The notes under the pieces are model-generated. The model was given only the letters and a program-made list of their open reading frames with translations. It was not told where the DNA came from and ran no database searches. Shown here one piece after another: positions 1 through 8,859 of a stretch of 64,000 nt of DNA (position 1 is the stretch's first letter; each line of letters starts with the position of its first letter). Both the position numbers and the translations under genes were made by a program. This stretch comes from JAKQIM01 sp029557965 (lineage in GTDB: Bacteria; Chloroflexota; Anaerolineae; Anaerolineales; UBA4823), in assembly GCA_035341015.1 (NCBI GenBank), contig DAOQUL010000008.1:1-64000 (forward strand), in the 5' to 3' direction.

Positions 1-114
1 GCATTAAGCAATCATGAGTGCAGAAAGGAGGCGCCTGCCCAGCATCGTGCCGCTGTACATGTTCTAGCCAGTATTTCAGCGTTTCAGATTACTTACCTAG
101 AGGAGAAGAAACAC

Positions 115-1809
115 ATGAAACACAAGATCTTGTACACCCTGATGGCCGGTCTACTGCTCGCCAGCATCCTGCTCTCAGCCTGCACGCCCCAGGCCGCTAC
201 TCAGGCCCCCGGTGAGGTAGTCCCAGCAGAAGAGACTGCCTTTGAGCCGATGTCGGTCTCTGCGCCCGATTGCGAATACGGCGGCCTGTTCAAGACCATC
301 GAAGCTATCGATCGCTACACGGTGCGCTTCACCATGTGCTCCCCCGATCCGGCTTTCCCGTCTAAGATCGCCTTCTCGCCCTTTGCCATCTAGCCCAGCG
401 AATACCTGGAATCTACGGGTGGCGGTGGTGAAGGCTCAGCCCTGCTCGAGAAGCCCATCGGCACCGGCCCCTACATGGTGGCCGAGTGGAAGCGCGGCGA
501 TGAACTGGTCTTGACCCGCAACGCCAACTATTGGGGCGAGCCCGCTGATAACCAGACCGTGGTCTTCCGCTGGGGCACCGAAGCCGCCCAGCGTTTGCTG
601 GAGCTGCAAGCCGGTACTGTGGACGGCATTGATAACATTGGCCCCGATGATTTCGCCGTCGTCGCAGCCGATGCCAACCTGCAACTGATCGAGCGCGAAG
701 CCCTGAACATCTTCTACGTGGGCTTCAACAACGTCGTTGCACCTTACGACAATGAGCAAGTGCGCCAGGCCATCGCCATGGGCATTGACCGCCAGCGTAT
801 TGTCGATAACTTCATGCCTGCTGGTTCTGAAGTTGCCAGCCACTTCACCCCCTGCTCGATCCCCGGTGGCTGCGAAGGCGACGCCTGGTACGAGTTTGAC
901 GTAGAAGCTGCCCGCGCCAAGCTGGCTGAAGCCGGTTTCCCGGATGGCTTCGATACCAAGCTCTTCTATCGCGACGTGGTGCGCGGCTACCTGCCGCAGC
1001 CCAGCGTGGTGGCCCAGGATATCCAGGCACAACTGCTGGAGAACCTGAACATCCGCGTGGAGATCGTGGTCATGGAATCGGGCGCCTTCTTGGATGCTGC
1101 CGATTCTGGTGCTTTGGACGGCCTGTACCTGCTGGGTTGGGGCGCCGACTATCCTGATATGACCAACTTCCTTGACTACCACTTTGGCGCTGGCGCCACA
1201 GAGCAGTTCGGCGAAAAGTTCACCGACATCACCGAGGCCCTCAAGGCTGGTGCTGCCCTGGCTGAAGATGCCGCACGCGCGCCCTTCTATGTCACCGCTA
1301 ACAATGCCATCCGCACCCATGTGCCCATGGTACCCATCTCGCACGCCGGTTCGGGCCTGGCTTTCAAAGCCACGGTCGATGGCGCTCACGCCAGCCCCCT
1401 GGGCAACGAAAGCTTTGCCCACATGGGCATCCCCGGGCAGGATACCTTCGTCTGGATGCAGAATGCCGAGCCCATCTCGCTGTACTGCGCTGACGAAACC
1501 GATGGCGAGTCCCTGCGCGCTTGCGAGCAGGTCACCGAGTCCTTGCTGCGCTACGCGGTCGGCGGCGTGGCGGTCGAGCCTTCTCTGGCTACGGCCTGCA
1601 ATGCCAACACCGAACTGACGGTTTGGACTTGTAACCTGCGCGAAGGCGTCACCTTCCACGATGGCTCAGCCTTCGATGCCAACGATGTGGTCATGTCGCT
1701 GGTTGTGCAGTGGGATGCCGCCCACCCGCTCCATAAAGGCAACACGGGTGCCTTCGCTTACTGGAGCGGCCTGTGGGGTGCCTTCTTAAATGCCCCACCC
1801 TCTGAGTAA
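115..1809 (+). CDS. ABC transporter substrate-binding lipoprotein (SBP_bac_5), circularly permuted, interrupted by an in-frame TAG at 391-393
   Basis: Extracytoplasmic solute-binding protein of the peptide/nickel family (DppA/OppA type). A GAGGAGA ribosome-binding site precedes the ATG. The first ~23 residues are a lipoprotein signal ending in LLLSAC. The reading frame is open from 115 to 1809 except for TAG at codon 93, in the context FAI-stop-PSEYLE; a CAG-to-TAG change would explain it. Segments are in an unusual order. Right after the signal comes the middle of the family fold (IEAIDRYTVRF, then GTGPYMVAEW and NANYWGE). The normal N-terminal lobe (a VEPSLA segment and LREGVTFHDGSAFDANDV) lies at the very C terminus, after the usual C-terminal end. 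Two cognate permeases follow directly. The stop may be a sequencing error, a recent null mutation or suppressed. A standard gene caller would give 115-393 and 475-1809. Substrate is unknown. Confidence 0.8.
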
Positions 1810-1884
1810 ACCACTCATCTGATCTCTCTTGCGTTTTTCCCCGGCGGGGCAGCGCCTGCCCCGCCGGGGGATACCCACCAGATC

Positions 1885-2955
1885 ATGTTCACTTACATTC
1901 TCCGTCGTATCCTTTCCAGCCTGCCTGTGCTGTTTGGCATTCTTTTTGTTACCTTTGCGTTGGGGCGCCTGATTCCCGGCGACCCCTGCCGCGCCATCTT
2001 GGGCGAAAAGGCCACCGATGTGGTGTGTGATGAATTCATCCATCGCCACGGCCTGGATAAGCCCATCCCAACCCAATTTGCCATCTATGTCTTTGAGATC
2101 GCCCAGGGAGACCTTGGCAGCTCGATCCGTTACAGCAAGCCGGTGACCGAATTATTGGTCGAGCGCCTGCCCACCACGCTGGAGTTGACCATCTGCGCCA
2201 TGGCCTTCAGCATCCTGGTCGGCATTCCCATGGGCATTATCTCGGCCGTGCGCCATAACTCAGCTCTGGATGTGATCACCATGCTCCTGGCGAACACGGG
2301 TGTTTCGATGCCGGTATTCTGGTTGGGGTTGATGTTGGCGTATTTGTTTGCATTGGTATTAAAAGATACGCCCCTCCAGCTACCGCCTTCGGGTCGCCTG
2401 TCTCCGGGGCTGATGCCTATGCCTTTCTACGAGGCCTGGGGGCTCACCTCTCTGAGCGGCAATGGCGTGATGGAGTTCATCAGCCGCTTGAACCTGTTGA
2501 ACTCGCTTTTGATTGGGCGGCTGGATATCTTTTGGGATGCCCTCCGGCACATGATCTTGCCGGCTGTAGCCGTGGGTACCATTCCCCTGGCCCTGATCGC
2601 CCGCATGGCCCGCTCGAGCATGTTGGACGTCTTGGGTCAGGATTACGTGCGCACGGCACGTGCCAAGGGCCTGCCGCGCTCCAGGGTGGTGCTCAAGCAT
2701 GCTTTGCGCAACGCCCTGCTGCCCCTGGTGACCATCATTGGTTTATCCCTGGGCTCTTTCTTGGGCGGCGCCGTGCTGACCGAAACCATCTTTGGCCTTT
2801 CGGGCGTGGGGCGCATCATGTACGATGCCATTACGGCCCGCGATTATGGGGTGGTGCAATCCTTTACGGTGGTGATTGCGGTGTTCTTTGTCGTTTTGAA
2901 CTTGATCGTGGACGTTTCTTATATTTACCTGGATCCCCGCGTGCGCCTGGAGTAA
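1885..2955 (+). CDS. ABC transporter permease, DppB/OppB type
   Basis: Inner-membrane permease of a peptide/nickel-type importer, 356 residues, the usual length. It opens with the family signature MFTYILRRILSSLPVLFGI, forming the first membrane helix. A periplasmic segment with GDPC and GLDKPIPTQF follows, then a helix bundle. The EAA loop (DYVRTARAKGLPRSRVVLKHAL, about residues 253-274) contacts the ATPase. The protein ends with the typical SYIYLDPRVRLE. It lies 75 bases after the binding-protein gene and 3 bases before the second permease, so the three genes form one operon. No ATPase gene follows; it must be encoded elsewhere or shared. Confidence 0.95.
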   Translation: MFTYILRRILSSLPVLFGILFVTFALGRLIPGDPCRAILGEKATDVVCDEFIHRHGLDKPIPTQFAIYVFEIAQGDLGSSIRYSKPVTELLVERLPTTLELTICAMAFSILVGIPMGIISAVRHNSALDVITMLLANTGVSMPVFWLGLMLAYLFALVLKDTPLQLPPSGRLSPGLMPMPFYEAWGLTSLSGNGVMEFISRLNLLNSLLIGRLDIFWDALRHMILPAVAVGTIPLALIARMARSSMLDVLGQDYVRTARAKGLPRSRVVLKHALRNALLPLVTIIGLSLGSFLGGAVLTETIFGLSGVGRIMYDAITARDYGVVQSFTVVIAVFFVVLNLIVDVSYIYLDPRVRLE

Positions 2956-2958
2956 TCG

Positions 2959-3912
2959 ATGAGCGAAAACACACCCCAGATTACTCAATTAGATGCCGAG
3001 GGGCTGCGTTCTCAAAAACCCGTCACCCTCTGGCGCACCGCCTGGCGGCGGCTTTTCAAGCGCAAATCGGCCATGTTAGGCTTGATCATATTGGGAGTGC
3101 TGGTATTGATTGCCGTTTTTGCAAACGTGCTCTCTCCCTATGACCCTTACCAGGTGCTGATCGGTATTGAAGATGTCAAAATGCGCCAGGCCCCCTGCAT
3201 CCATCTCTTGGGCTGCCCTGAAGACCAGCCCCAGCACATCTTGGGCCTGGATGGCAATGTGCGGGATGAGTTCAGCCGCTTGCTTTTTGGCTCGCGCCTC
3301 AGCCTGATGATTGGCTTCACTACGGTGGGCTTTGCCATTGTCATCGGCGTTTTCTTGGGCGCGCTGAGCGGATACCTGGGCGGCTGGGTGGATACGATCA
3401 TCATGCGCCTGATGGATGTGCTGTTGGCCTTCCCTTCGCTGCTGCTGGCAATCGCCATCGTTTCCATCCTGGGGCCCGGCCTGCAGAATGCGCTGCTGGC
3501 GATCGGTATCGTTTCGATACCGGCCTATGCGCGCGTTACGCGGGCGGCGGTGCTCTCAACCAAGCAGATGGAGTTTGTGGAAGCCTCGCGTTCCTTGGGC
3601 GGCGGTATGCTCTATATCTTGTTTGGGCGCATCTTGCCCAATTCGTTGACCCCGCTGATCGTGCAGGGCACGCTGGGCATCGCCACCGCCATTTTGGATG
3701 CGGCGGCCCTCTCTTTCTTGGGCCTGGGGGCGCAGCCGCCGACCCCAGAATGGGGCACCATGTTGGGCGCAGAGCGCAACCAGGTCTTCACGGCCCCTCA
3801 CCTGGTCTTTTTCCCTGGCCTGGCGATCATGCTCACCGTTTTGGCCTTCAACCTGCTCGGCGATGGCCTGCGAGATGCCCTCGACCCTCGCCTGGCCCAG
3901 CGCGGGGAATAG
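2959..3912 (+). CDS. ABC transporter permease, DppC/OppC type
   Basis: Second permease of the same importer, 317 residues. The N-terminal OppC-type segment (WRTAWRRLFKRKSAMLGLII, about residues 23-42) precedes the first helix. The LSPYDPYQ motif follows, then the permease domain with an EAA-type loop around residues 205-225 and the hallmark SFLGLGAQPPTPEWGTML. The end DGLRDALDPRL is typical. It starts 3 bases after the first permease stop and is followed by two strong hairpins, so the operon ends here without the usual DppD/DppF ATPases. Confidence 0.95.
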   Translation: MSENTPQITQLDAEGLRSQKPVTLWRTAWRRLFKRKSAMLGLIILGVLVLIAVFANVLSPYDPYQVLIGIEDVKMRQAPCIHLLGCPEDQPQHILGLDGNVRDEFSRLLFGSRLSLMIGFTTVGFAIVIGVFLGALSGYLGGWVDTIIMRLMDVLLAFPSLLLAIAIVSILGPGLQNALLAIGIVSIPAYARVTRAAVLSTKQMEFVEASRSLGGGMLYILFGRILPNSLTPLIVQGTLGIATAILDAAALSFLGLGAQPPTPEWGTMLGAERNQVFTAPHLVFFPGLAIMLTVLAFNLLGDGLRDALDPRLAQRGE

Positions 3913-3920
3913 GAAATTTA

Positions 3921-3966
3921 TAAACAAGCATGAGGCGGTGCCGACGCACCGCCTCATGCTTGTTTA
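3921..3966 (+). terminator. Long perfect hairpin after the ABC permease operon
   Basis: A 20-bp perfect inverted repeat (3921-3940 and 3947-3966) encloses a 6-base loop. It starts 8 bases after the permease stop. It overlaps by one base a second hairpin that has the T-rich tail. Confidence 0.8.
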
Positions 3967-3992
3967 AGGGCCCTTTTCGGCCCTTGTTTTCT
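3966..3992 (+). terminator. Intrinsic terminator in tandem with the preceding hairpin
   Basis: A 7-bp stem (AAGGGCC / GGCCCTT) with a 6-base loop is followed by GTTTTCTT. It separates the transporter operon from coaE. Confidence 0.7.
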
Positions 3993-4050
3993 TAATTCAT
4001 CAATGGTACTATTATTCAATATCTATACCCTTCGAGCGGTTGGAGGCACA

Positions 4051-5190
4051 ATGAGCGCCTGGCCAGGCAAGTACGTCATCGGGCTGACCGGAAACATTGC
4101 CACCGGCAAAAGTGTTGTTCGTAAGATGCTTGAGCATCTGGGAGCATATGGCATTGACGCGGATGCTTTAGGGCATCGCGCTATGGCAAAAGATGCTCCA
4201 GGTTACCAGGGCGTGTTGAAGACCTTTGGCAAATGGATCCTGGGCCCGGATGAGCAGATCGATCGTACCAAGCTTGCCAGGGTGGTCTTTTCAGACCCGC
4301 AGGCCCTGAGTGAGCTGGAAGCGATCATCCACCCCCTTGTGCGCCAGGCTGTGGATATCCTGGTGCGCCGGGCGCCCCAAAAAGTGGTTGTGATCGAGGC
4401 GATCAAGCTGCTTGAGTCGCCATTGCGTGCCAGTTGCGATACCCTGTGGGTCACCTATGCCCCCACCGAGATCCAGATGGCCCGCCTGATGCAAAAGCGC
4501 GGCATGGATGAGACCACGGCCCGCCAGCGCGTGACCGCTCAGGGCAGCCAGGATGAAAAGATCTCTGCTGCCAACGTGGTCGTCCGCAACGAGGGGTCTT
4601 TTGAAGATACCTGGCGGCAGGTCAACGCCGCCTGGAAACAACTGTTCCCATCTGAAGAGACGGGCGTCTTCCGTCCGGTGACCCCGGCGGCCAAAGGCGC
4701 GCTGACGGTGGAGAAGGCCCGCCCGCGCCAGGCGGCAGAAATTGCCGAGCTGATCACCCGTTTGAGCAAAGGCCAGCGCCGCCTGACCAGCGAAGACATT
4801 ATGGCGGCTTTTGGAGAAAAGGCCTTCATTTTTCTCAAGATGGATAATCGCCCGGTGGGGCTGGCCGGTTGGCAGGTTGAAAACCTGGTGGCCCGCACAG
4901 ACGATGTGTATGTTGAGCCGGATATCGTCCTCGATAAAGCCATGAAGATCATGCTTGACGAGGTCGAAAATTCTTCTCGTGACCTGCAGTGCGAAGTCTC
5001 GCTGCTGTTTTTACCAAGCGCCTTATCTCAGAACAAGGAAGATGTCTGGCGCTCCCTTGGGTACGAGCCGCGCATCATTCAAAGCCTGGGGGTGCGTGCC
5101 TGGCAAGAGGCCGCCCAAGATACCCTGGCAAGCGACGAAGTGATGTACTTCAAACAGTTGCGTAAAGACCGGGTGCTGCGACCTGTATAA
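4051..5190 (+). CDS. coaE: Dephospho-CoA kinase with a C-terminal GNAT-like domain
   Basis: CoaE phosphorylates dephospho-CoA, the last step of CoA synthesis. The ATG at 4051 is preferred because TTGGAGG lies just upstream; an in-frame ATG at 4003 would add a non-conserved 16-residue leader. Residues 1-~200 are a complete kinase: P-loop GLTGNIATGKS, GIDADALGH, a HPLVRQ segment and the adenine-binding RQRV region. CoaE is normally ~200 residues, but this protein has 379. The extra ~170 residues begin RPRQAAEIAELITRLSKGQR and continue with FIFLKMDNRPVGLAGWQVEN and a C-terminal RSLGYEPRIIQSLGVRAWQE segment. This resembles a GNAT acetyltransferase fold, though I see no clear acetyl-CoA-binding R/Q-x-x-G-x-G loop. 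It is followed 9 bases later by cdaA. Confidence 0.9.
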   Translation: MSAWPGKYVIGLTGNIATGKSVVRKMLEHLGAYGIDADALGHRAMAKDAPGYQGVLKTFGKWILGPDEQIDRTKLARVVFSDPQALSELEAIIHPLVRQAVDILVRRAPQKVVVIEAIKLLESPLRASCDTLWVTYAPTEIQMARLMQKRGMDETTARQRVTAQGSQDEKISAANVVVRNEGSFEDTWRQVNAAWKQLFPSEETGVFRPVTPAAKGALTVEKARPRQAAEIAELITRLSKGQRRLTSEDIMAAFGEKAFIFLKMDNRPVGLAGWQVENLVARTDDVYVEPDIVLDKAMKIMLDEVENSSRDLQCEVSLLFLPSALSQNKEDVWRSLGYEPRIIQSLGVRAWQEAAQDTLASDEVMYFKQLRKDRVLRPV

Positions 5191-5199
5191 GTATGTTTA

Positions 5200-6087
5200 A
5201 TGGATGGATTGATTCAAAACCTGATTGATAATGTGGGGTTCATGCTCGAGCGCCTGAACTGGCTGAGCATTATTGACCTGGCGCTCGTCACCTTCGTATT
5301 CTTTGCCATCTTGCTTTTGCTGCGCGATACCCAGGCCATGGTGCTTTTGCGCGGTGTGCTGGTATTGGTGGCCCTGGTGAGCGTGCTCAACAGCCTGGAT
5401 GTGCTCCCGGCGTTTTCGTGGTTGGTGGGCACCACCCTGCCGGGCCTGGTCCTGGCGGTGCCGGTCATCTTTGCCCCTGAGATCCGGCGCGCCCTTGAAC
5501 GCCTGGGGCGGGCCGGATTCCTGCGCCTGGAGAGCCGCCCCTCGCCAGAGATGGAAAAGATGGTCGGCAAGCTGGTTACGGCAGCCATGCGCCTCTCAGA
5601 CCGGCGGCATGGCGCGCTGATCGTCATCCAGCGCTCGGATACGCTGGAAGAATACATCCATACCGGCGTGTTGATGGACGCCCGCATGACCCCCGAGCTG
5701 CTGTTGCAGGTTTTTTACCCCAACACCCCCCTGCATGATGGGGCTGCCATTATGATTGGCGACCGCGTCATCGCGGCCTCTTGTGTGATGCCGCTTTCTG
5801 CTTCGGGCGTGCTCACCCGCTCGCCTGAGCGCCAAATGGGCTTGCGGCACCGCGCCGCCCTGGGCATCTCAGAGGTCTCGGACGCGGTGGTGGTGGTCGT
5901 CTCTGAAGAAACCGGCTCGATTTCAATTGTGCACGGCGGGCGCATGATCCGCCGCCTGGATGCCGAACGCCTGGAAAACATTCTCATGGCTTTCTTCCGT
6001 CCGCCTGCAAAGCGCAGCGCCTTGCACCGCCTATCGGATTTCTGGCCGATTGGCAAAGGGAAACCCGGCGAAGAGAGGCTCGGATGA
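5200..6087 (+). CDS. cdaA: Diadenylate cyclase CdaA
   Basis: Membrane-bound enzyme that makes cyclic di-AMP from two ATP. It has 295 residues. Three N-terminal membrane helices (about residues 22-40, 46-64 and 76-92) are followed by the DisA_N cyclase domain. The catalytic DGA motif is at residues 180-182 (PLHDGAAIMIGDR) and RHR at about 216-218. The gene overlaps the next one (YbbR/CdaR-like) by 4 bases (ATGA). This matches the conserved cdaA-cdaR pair, in which CdaR regulates the cyclase; glmM is not adjacent here. Confidence 0.96.
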   Translation: MDGLIQNLIDNVGFMLERLNWLSIIDLALVTFVFFAILLLLRDTQAMVLLRGVLVLVALVSVLNSLDVLPAFSWLVGTTLPGLVLAVPVIFAPEIRRALERLGRAGFLRLESRPSPEMEKMVGKLVTAAMRLSDRRHGALIVIQRSDTLEEYIHTGVLMDARMTPELLLQVFYPNTPLHDGAAIMIGDRVIAASCVMPLSASGVLTRSPERQMGLRHRAALGISEVSDAVVVVVSEETGSISIVHGGRMIRRLDAERLENILMAFFRPPAKRSALHRLSDFWPIGKGKPGEERLG

Positions 6088-7394
6088 AGGGTTCTCCTTT
6101 GCGCTGGCTGGCAAAGAATTTGACCACCCTGGCGCTGGCTTTTATGTTGGCGCTGATCGTTTGGGTGTCTGCCATCACCTCGGCTGACCCGAATGAAGAG
6201 CATGCCCTGGGGCGGGCTGTGCCGATCGAGATCGTTGGCCAAGACCCCAGCCTGCAGATCATCGGCAGCCCCGATGGCGATGTGACCCTGACCATCAAGG
6301 CCCCCAACTCGGTTTGGGGTGTGTTGAATACAGACCGGCAAAGCGTGCGCGCCTGGGTAGACCTATCGGGCTTAGGGGCCGGTGAGCATACAATCCCGGT
6401 GCAGGTGCAGATTGATTTGCGCCTGGTGCGCCTGATCAAGCAAGACCCACAAACCATCACCGTGGTCCTGGAACCTTTGGTGACCGAAACTTTCCCGCTT
6501 GAGCTGGTGGTGAGCGGCCTGCCGCCCACTGGCTACCAGGTCGGCACCCCCGTCTTGCAGCCTAGCGAGGTGAGCGTTTCGGGCCCCAAATCGCTCGTGG
6601 ACCGCGTAGAAAGTGTGCGCCTGGCCCTGGATATTGCCGGCGCCAGCGAGACGGTATCCAAACAGCTCACCCCGGTGGCCCTGGATGCCGCCGGCAAGGC
6701 CATCAGCGGGCTTACCATCACCCCCGACCAGGCTGCCGTCAGCCAGCCGATTGAATTGTTGGGCGGCTACCGTTACGTCATCATCAAGGCCGTCTCTGAG
6801 GGGCAGGTGCCCAGCGGTTATAAGCTGACCAACCTTTTTGTCACGCCGGTTGGGGTGGTGGTCTTTTCTTCTGACCCAGACCTGGTGGGCGACCTGCCCG
6901 GTTACATCGAGACGATGCCCATTGACCTGACCGGCAGCACGGATGATTTTGAAGCCCTGGTGGACCTTAACCTGCCGGCGGGCATCTCGGTGGTCGGAGA
7001 CCCGAAAGTGCTGGCGCAGGTCAGCATTGCCGCCATTGAGAGTAGCCTGGCGGTTTCGCTGCCGGTGGAGGTGATTGGCCTGACGCCCGGCCTCTTAGCC
7101 AGCGTGTCTCCATCTACCGTAGATGTCATCCTCTCGGGCCCGGTGCCCATCTTGGATGCTCTTGAGCCGGGTGATATCCGCCTGATGGTTGACCTGACCG
7201 ACTATACCGCCGGTACGTATCAATTGATCCCGGTGGTAGATTTCTTGCCCGACCAGGTGCAGAAGGTGTCTATCCTTCCCAGTACGGTGGAGGTCATTAT
7301 TACGTTGGCCCCCACACCCACACCCACCCTGACGCCTTCTTTTACCCCTACCCCCCTGCGTACAGGTACCCCTACCCCTACCCTAAGACCCTGA
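6084..7394 (+). CDS. cdaR: YbbR-domain protein, CdaR-like regulator of CdaA
   Basis: An N-terminal helix (about residues 13-30) anchors a long extracytoplasmic part built from repeated YbbR domains. Recurrent features are the 'PLELVVSGLPPTGYQVG' and 'PSEVSVSGPKSLVDRV' type segments, with about four repeats over residues 35-410. The last ~25 residues are a Pro/Thr-rich tail of TPTP units. It starts inside the cdaA stop codon, so translation is probably coupled. In other bacteria CdaR binds and modulates CdaA; that role is inferred from context. Confidence 0.9.
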   Translation: MKGSPLRWLAKNLTTLALAFMLALIVWVSAITSADPNEEHALGRAVPIEIVGQDPSLQIIGSPDGDVTLTIKAPNSVWGVLNTDRQSVRAWVDLSGLGAGEHTIPVQVQIDLRLVRLIKQDPQTITVVLEPLVTETFPLELVVSGLPPTGYQVGTPVLQPSEVSVSGPKSLVDRVESVRLALDIAGASETVSKQLTPVALDAAGKAISGLTITPDQAAVSQPIELLGGYRYVIIKAVSEGQVPSGYKLTNLFVTPVGVVVFSSDPDLVGDLPGYIETMPIDLTGSTDDFEALVDLNLPAGISVVGDPKVLAQVSIAAIESSLAVSLPVEVIGLTPGLLASVSPSTVDVILSGPVPILDALEPGDIRLMVDLTDYTAGTYQLIPVVDFLPDQVQKVSILPSTVEVIITLAPTPTPTLTPSFTPTPLRTGTPTPTLRP

Positions 7395-7403
7395 GGATGA
7401 TCC

Positions 7404-8774
7404 ATGAGAAAACCGATTGTCGCCCTGGTTGGGCGTCCAAATGTTGGCAAGAGCACCCTGTTCAACCGCCTGGCGGGTGAGCGGCTGGCAGTGGTCGATG
7501 ATGTGCCCGGCACCACCCGTGACCGGTTGATGGCTGAAGCCGAATGGATTGGCAGGGTCTTCGATATCGTGGATACGGGCGGCATTGACCCCACCCAGGT
7601 CAGCCGCAACCAACAGCCGCTCTCCATCGGCTCGGCCGACTTCATCGAGCAGATCCGTACCCAGGCCGAAATTGCCATCCGCGAAGCCGATGCCGTGCTT
7701 TTTATCACCGATGCTGACAGCGGTGTGACCTCTGCCGACCAGGAAGTGGCTGAGATCTTGCGCCGCTACCAGGTTGAACAAGATGGCAAACTCAAGCCAC
7801 CTGTTTTGCTGGTGGTCAACAAGTGCGAGAGCGAAGAGCGCCGCATGGTTGCTTTGCAGTTCTACGAGCTGGGCCTGGGCGATCCTTACCCCATCTCGGC
7901 TTTACACGGTACGGGCACCGGGGATATGTTGGATGCCCTGGTGGATACCTTTGAGACGCGCGGCGAAGAAGAAGAGGACGAATCGGTCAAGATCGCCATC
8001 GTCGGCAAGCCTAATGTGGGCAAATCCAGCCTGCTCAACCGCCTGCTGGGCGAAGAGCGCGCCATCGTCAGCCCCATCGCCGGCACCACGCGCGATGCCA
8101 TTGATACTTACATGACCTACGACGATCTACCGATCACCCTCATCGACACGGCTGGCATCCGCCGGCGCGGTCACATTGAGCCTGGTGTAGAGAAGTACAG
8201 CGTTTTGCGCTCACTGCAAGCCATTGAGCGGGCCGATGTATCGCTGCTGGTCATCGATGCCACCAGCGGCATCAGCGCCCAGGACGCCCACATTGCCGGT
8301 TTCGTTTTAGAATCCTGGAAAAGCACCGTGGTGGTGGTCAATAAATGGGATGCGGTTCCTAAGGACACCTACACCATGGCCTCTTTCACCGATAAGATCC
8401 GCCAGGAATTGAACTTTATGGATTATGTGCCCATCCTGTTCATTTCTGCCAAGACTGGTCAGCGGGTAGAACAGGTGCTGCCCATGGCTATCAAGGTGCA
8501 AGAAGAGCGCCTGATGCGTCTTCCGACCTCGCAGTTGAACCAGATCTTGCAAGATGCCCAAGAGCGCCATCCTGCTCCTTCTCATGCGGGCCAGCAGCTC
8601 AAGGTGTATTATGCCACCCAGGTGCGCAGCGACCCGCCAACCTTCTTGCTGTACTGCAACAACCCCAAGCTGGCTCATTTCACGTACGCGCGCTTCTTAG
8701 AAAACCGCATTCGCCTGTCACACCCCTTTACTGGTACTCCCATCCGCCTGGTGATGCGGCCGCGGCGCAAATAG
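7404..8774 (+). CDS. der: GTPase Der (EngA), 50S ribosome assembly
   Basis: Double-GTPase ribosome biogenesis factor of 456 residues, the usual size. The first G domain has the P-loop GRPNVGKST at residues ~8-16 and DTGG. The second has GKPNVGKSS at ~200-208, DTAG and NKWD. A C-terminal KH-like domain follows, ending near RLVMRPRRK. One oddity is that the G4 motif of the first G domain reads NKCE rather than NKxD, a conservative change. A GAGGATG ribosome-binding site precedes the ATG. It lies 9 bases after cdaR, in the same run of genes. Confidence 0.97.
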   Translation: MRKPIVALVGRPNVGKSTLFNRLAGERLAVVDDVPGTTRDRLMAEAEWIGRVFDIVDTGGIDPTQVSRNQQPLSIGSADFIEQIRTQAEIAIREADAVLFITDADSGVTSADQEVAEILRRYQVEQDGKLKPPVLLVVNKCESEERRMVALQFYELGLGDPYPISALHGTGTGDMLDALVDTFETRGEEEEDESVKIAIVGKPNVGKSSLLNRLLGEERAIVSPIAGTTRDAIDTYMTYDDLPITLIDTAGIRRRGHIEPGVEKYSVLRSLQAIERADVSLLVIDATSGISAQDAHIAGFVLESWKSTVVVVNKWDAVPKDTYTMASFTDKIRQELNFMDYVPILFISAKTGQRVEQVLPMAIKVQEERLMRLPTSQLNQILQDAQERHPAPSHAGQQLKVYYATQVRSDPPTFLLYCNNPKLAHFTYARFLENRIRLSHPFTGTPIRLVMRPRRK

Positions 8775-8824
8775 GAAGCCTGAAGATGATGAAATGTGAA
8801 ATATCTCATCTCTCCAAACGCCTC

Positions 8825-8859
8825 TTGCCCCAACCTGCAAGCCGTTTTATAATCCGTCC
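8825..8859 (+). promoter_or_regulatory. Leaderless promoter of lepB
   Basis: TTGCCC (8825-8830), a 17-base spacer, then TATAAT (8848-8853), then 6 bases to the GTG start at 8860. Transcription would start at or next to the start codon, and there is no ribosome-binding site. Confidence 0.7.

Noticed and set aside
391..393. TAG as a pyrrolysine codon
   Set aside because: No pyl genes or methylamine methyltransferase context are seen, and the position matches a plain Gln in the fold. Mutation or error is simpler.
436..1659. 407-codon open frame on the minus strand opposite the binding-protein gene
   Set aside because: It mirrors a GC-rich coding gene whose plus-strand translation shows clear family motifs. 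The minus translation has none.
7310..7394. Repetitive CCCACACC/CCCTACCC tract at the end of the CdaR gene, possible repeat array
   Set aside because: It encodes the Pro/Thr-rich tail of the protein and lacks equal-length spacers, so it is not CRISPR.
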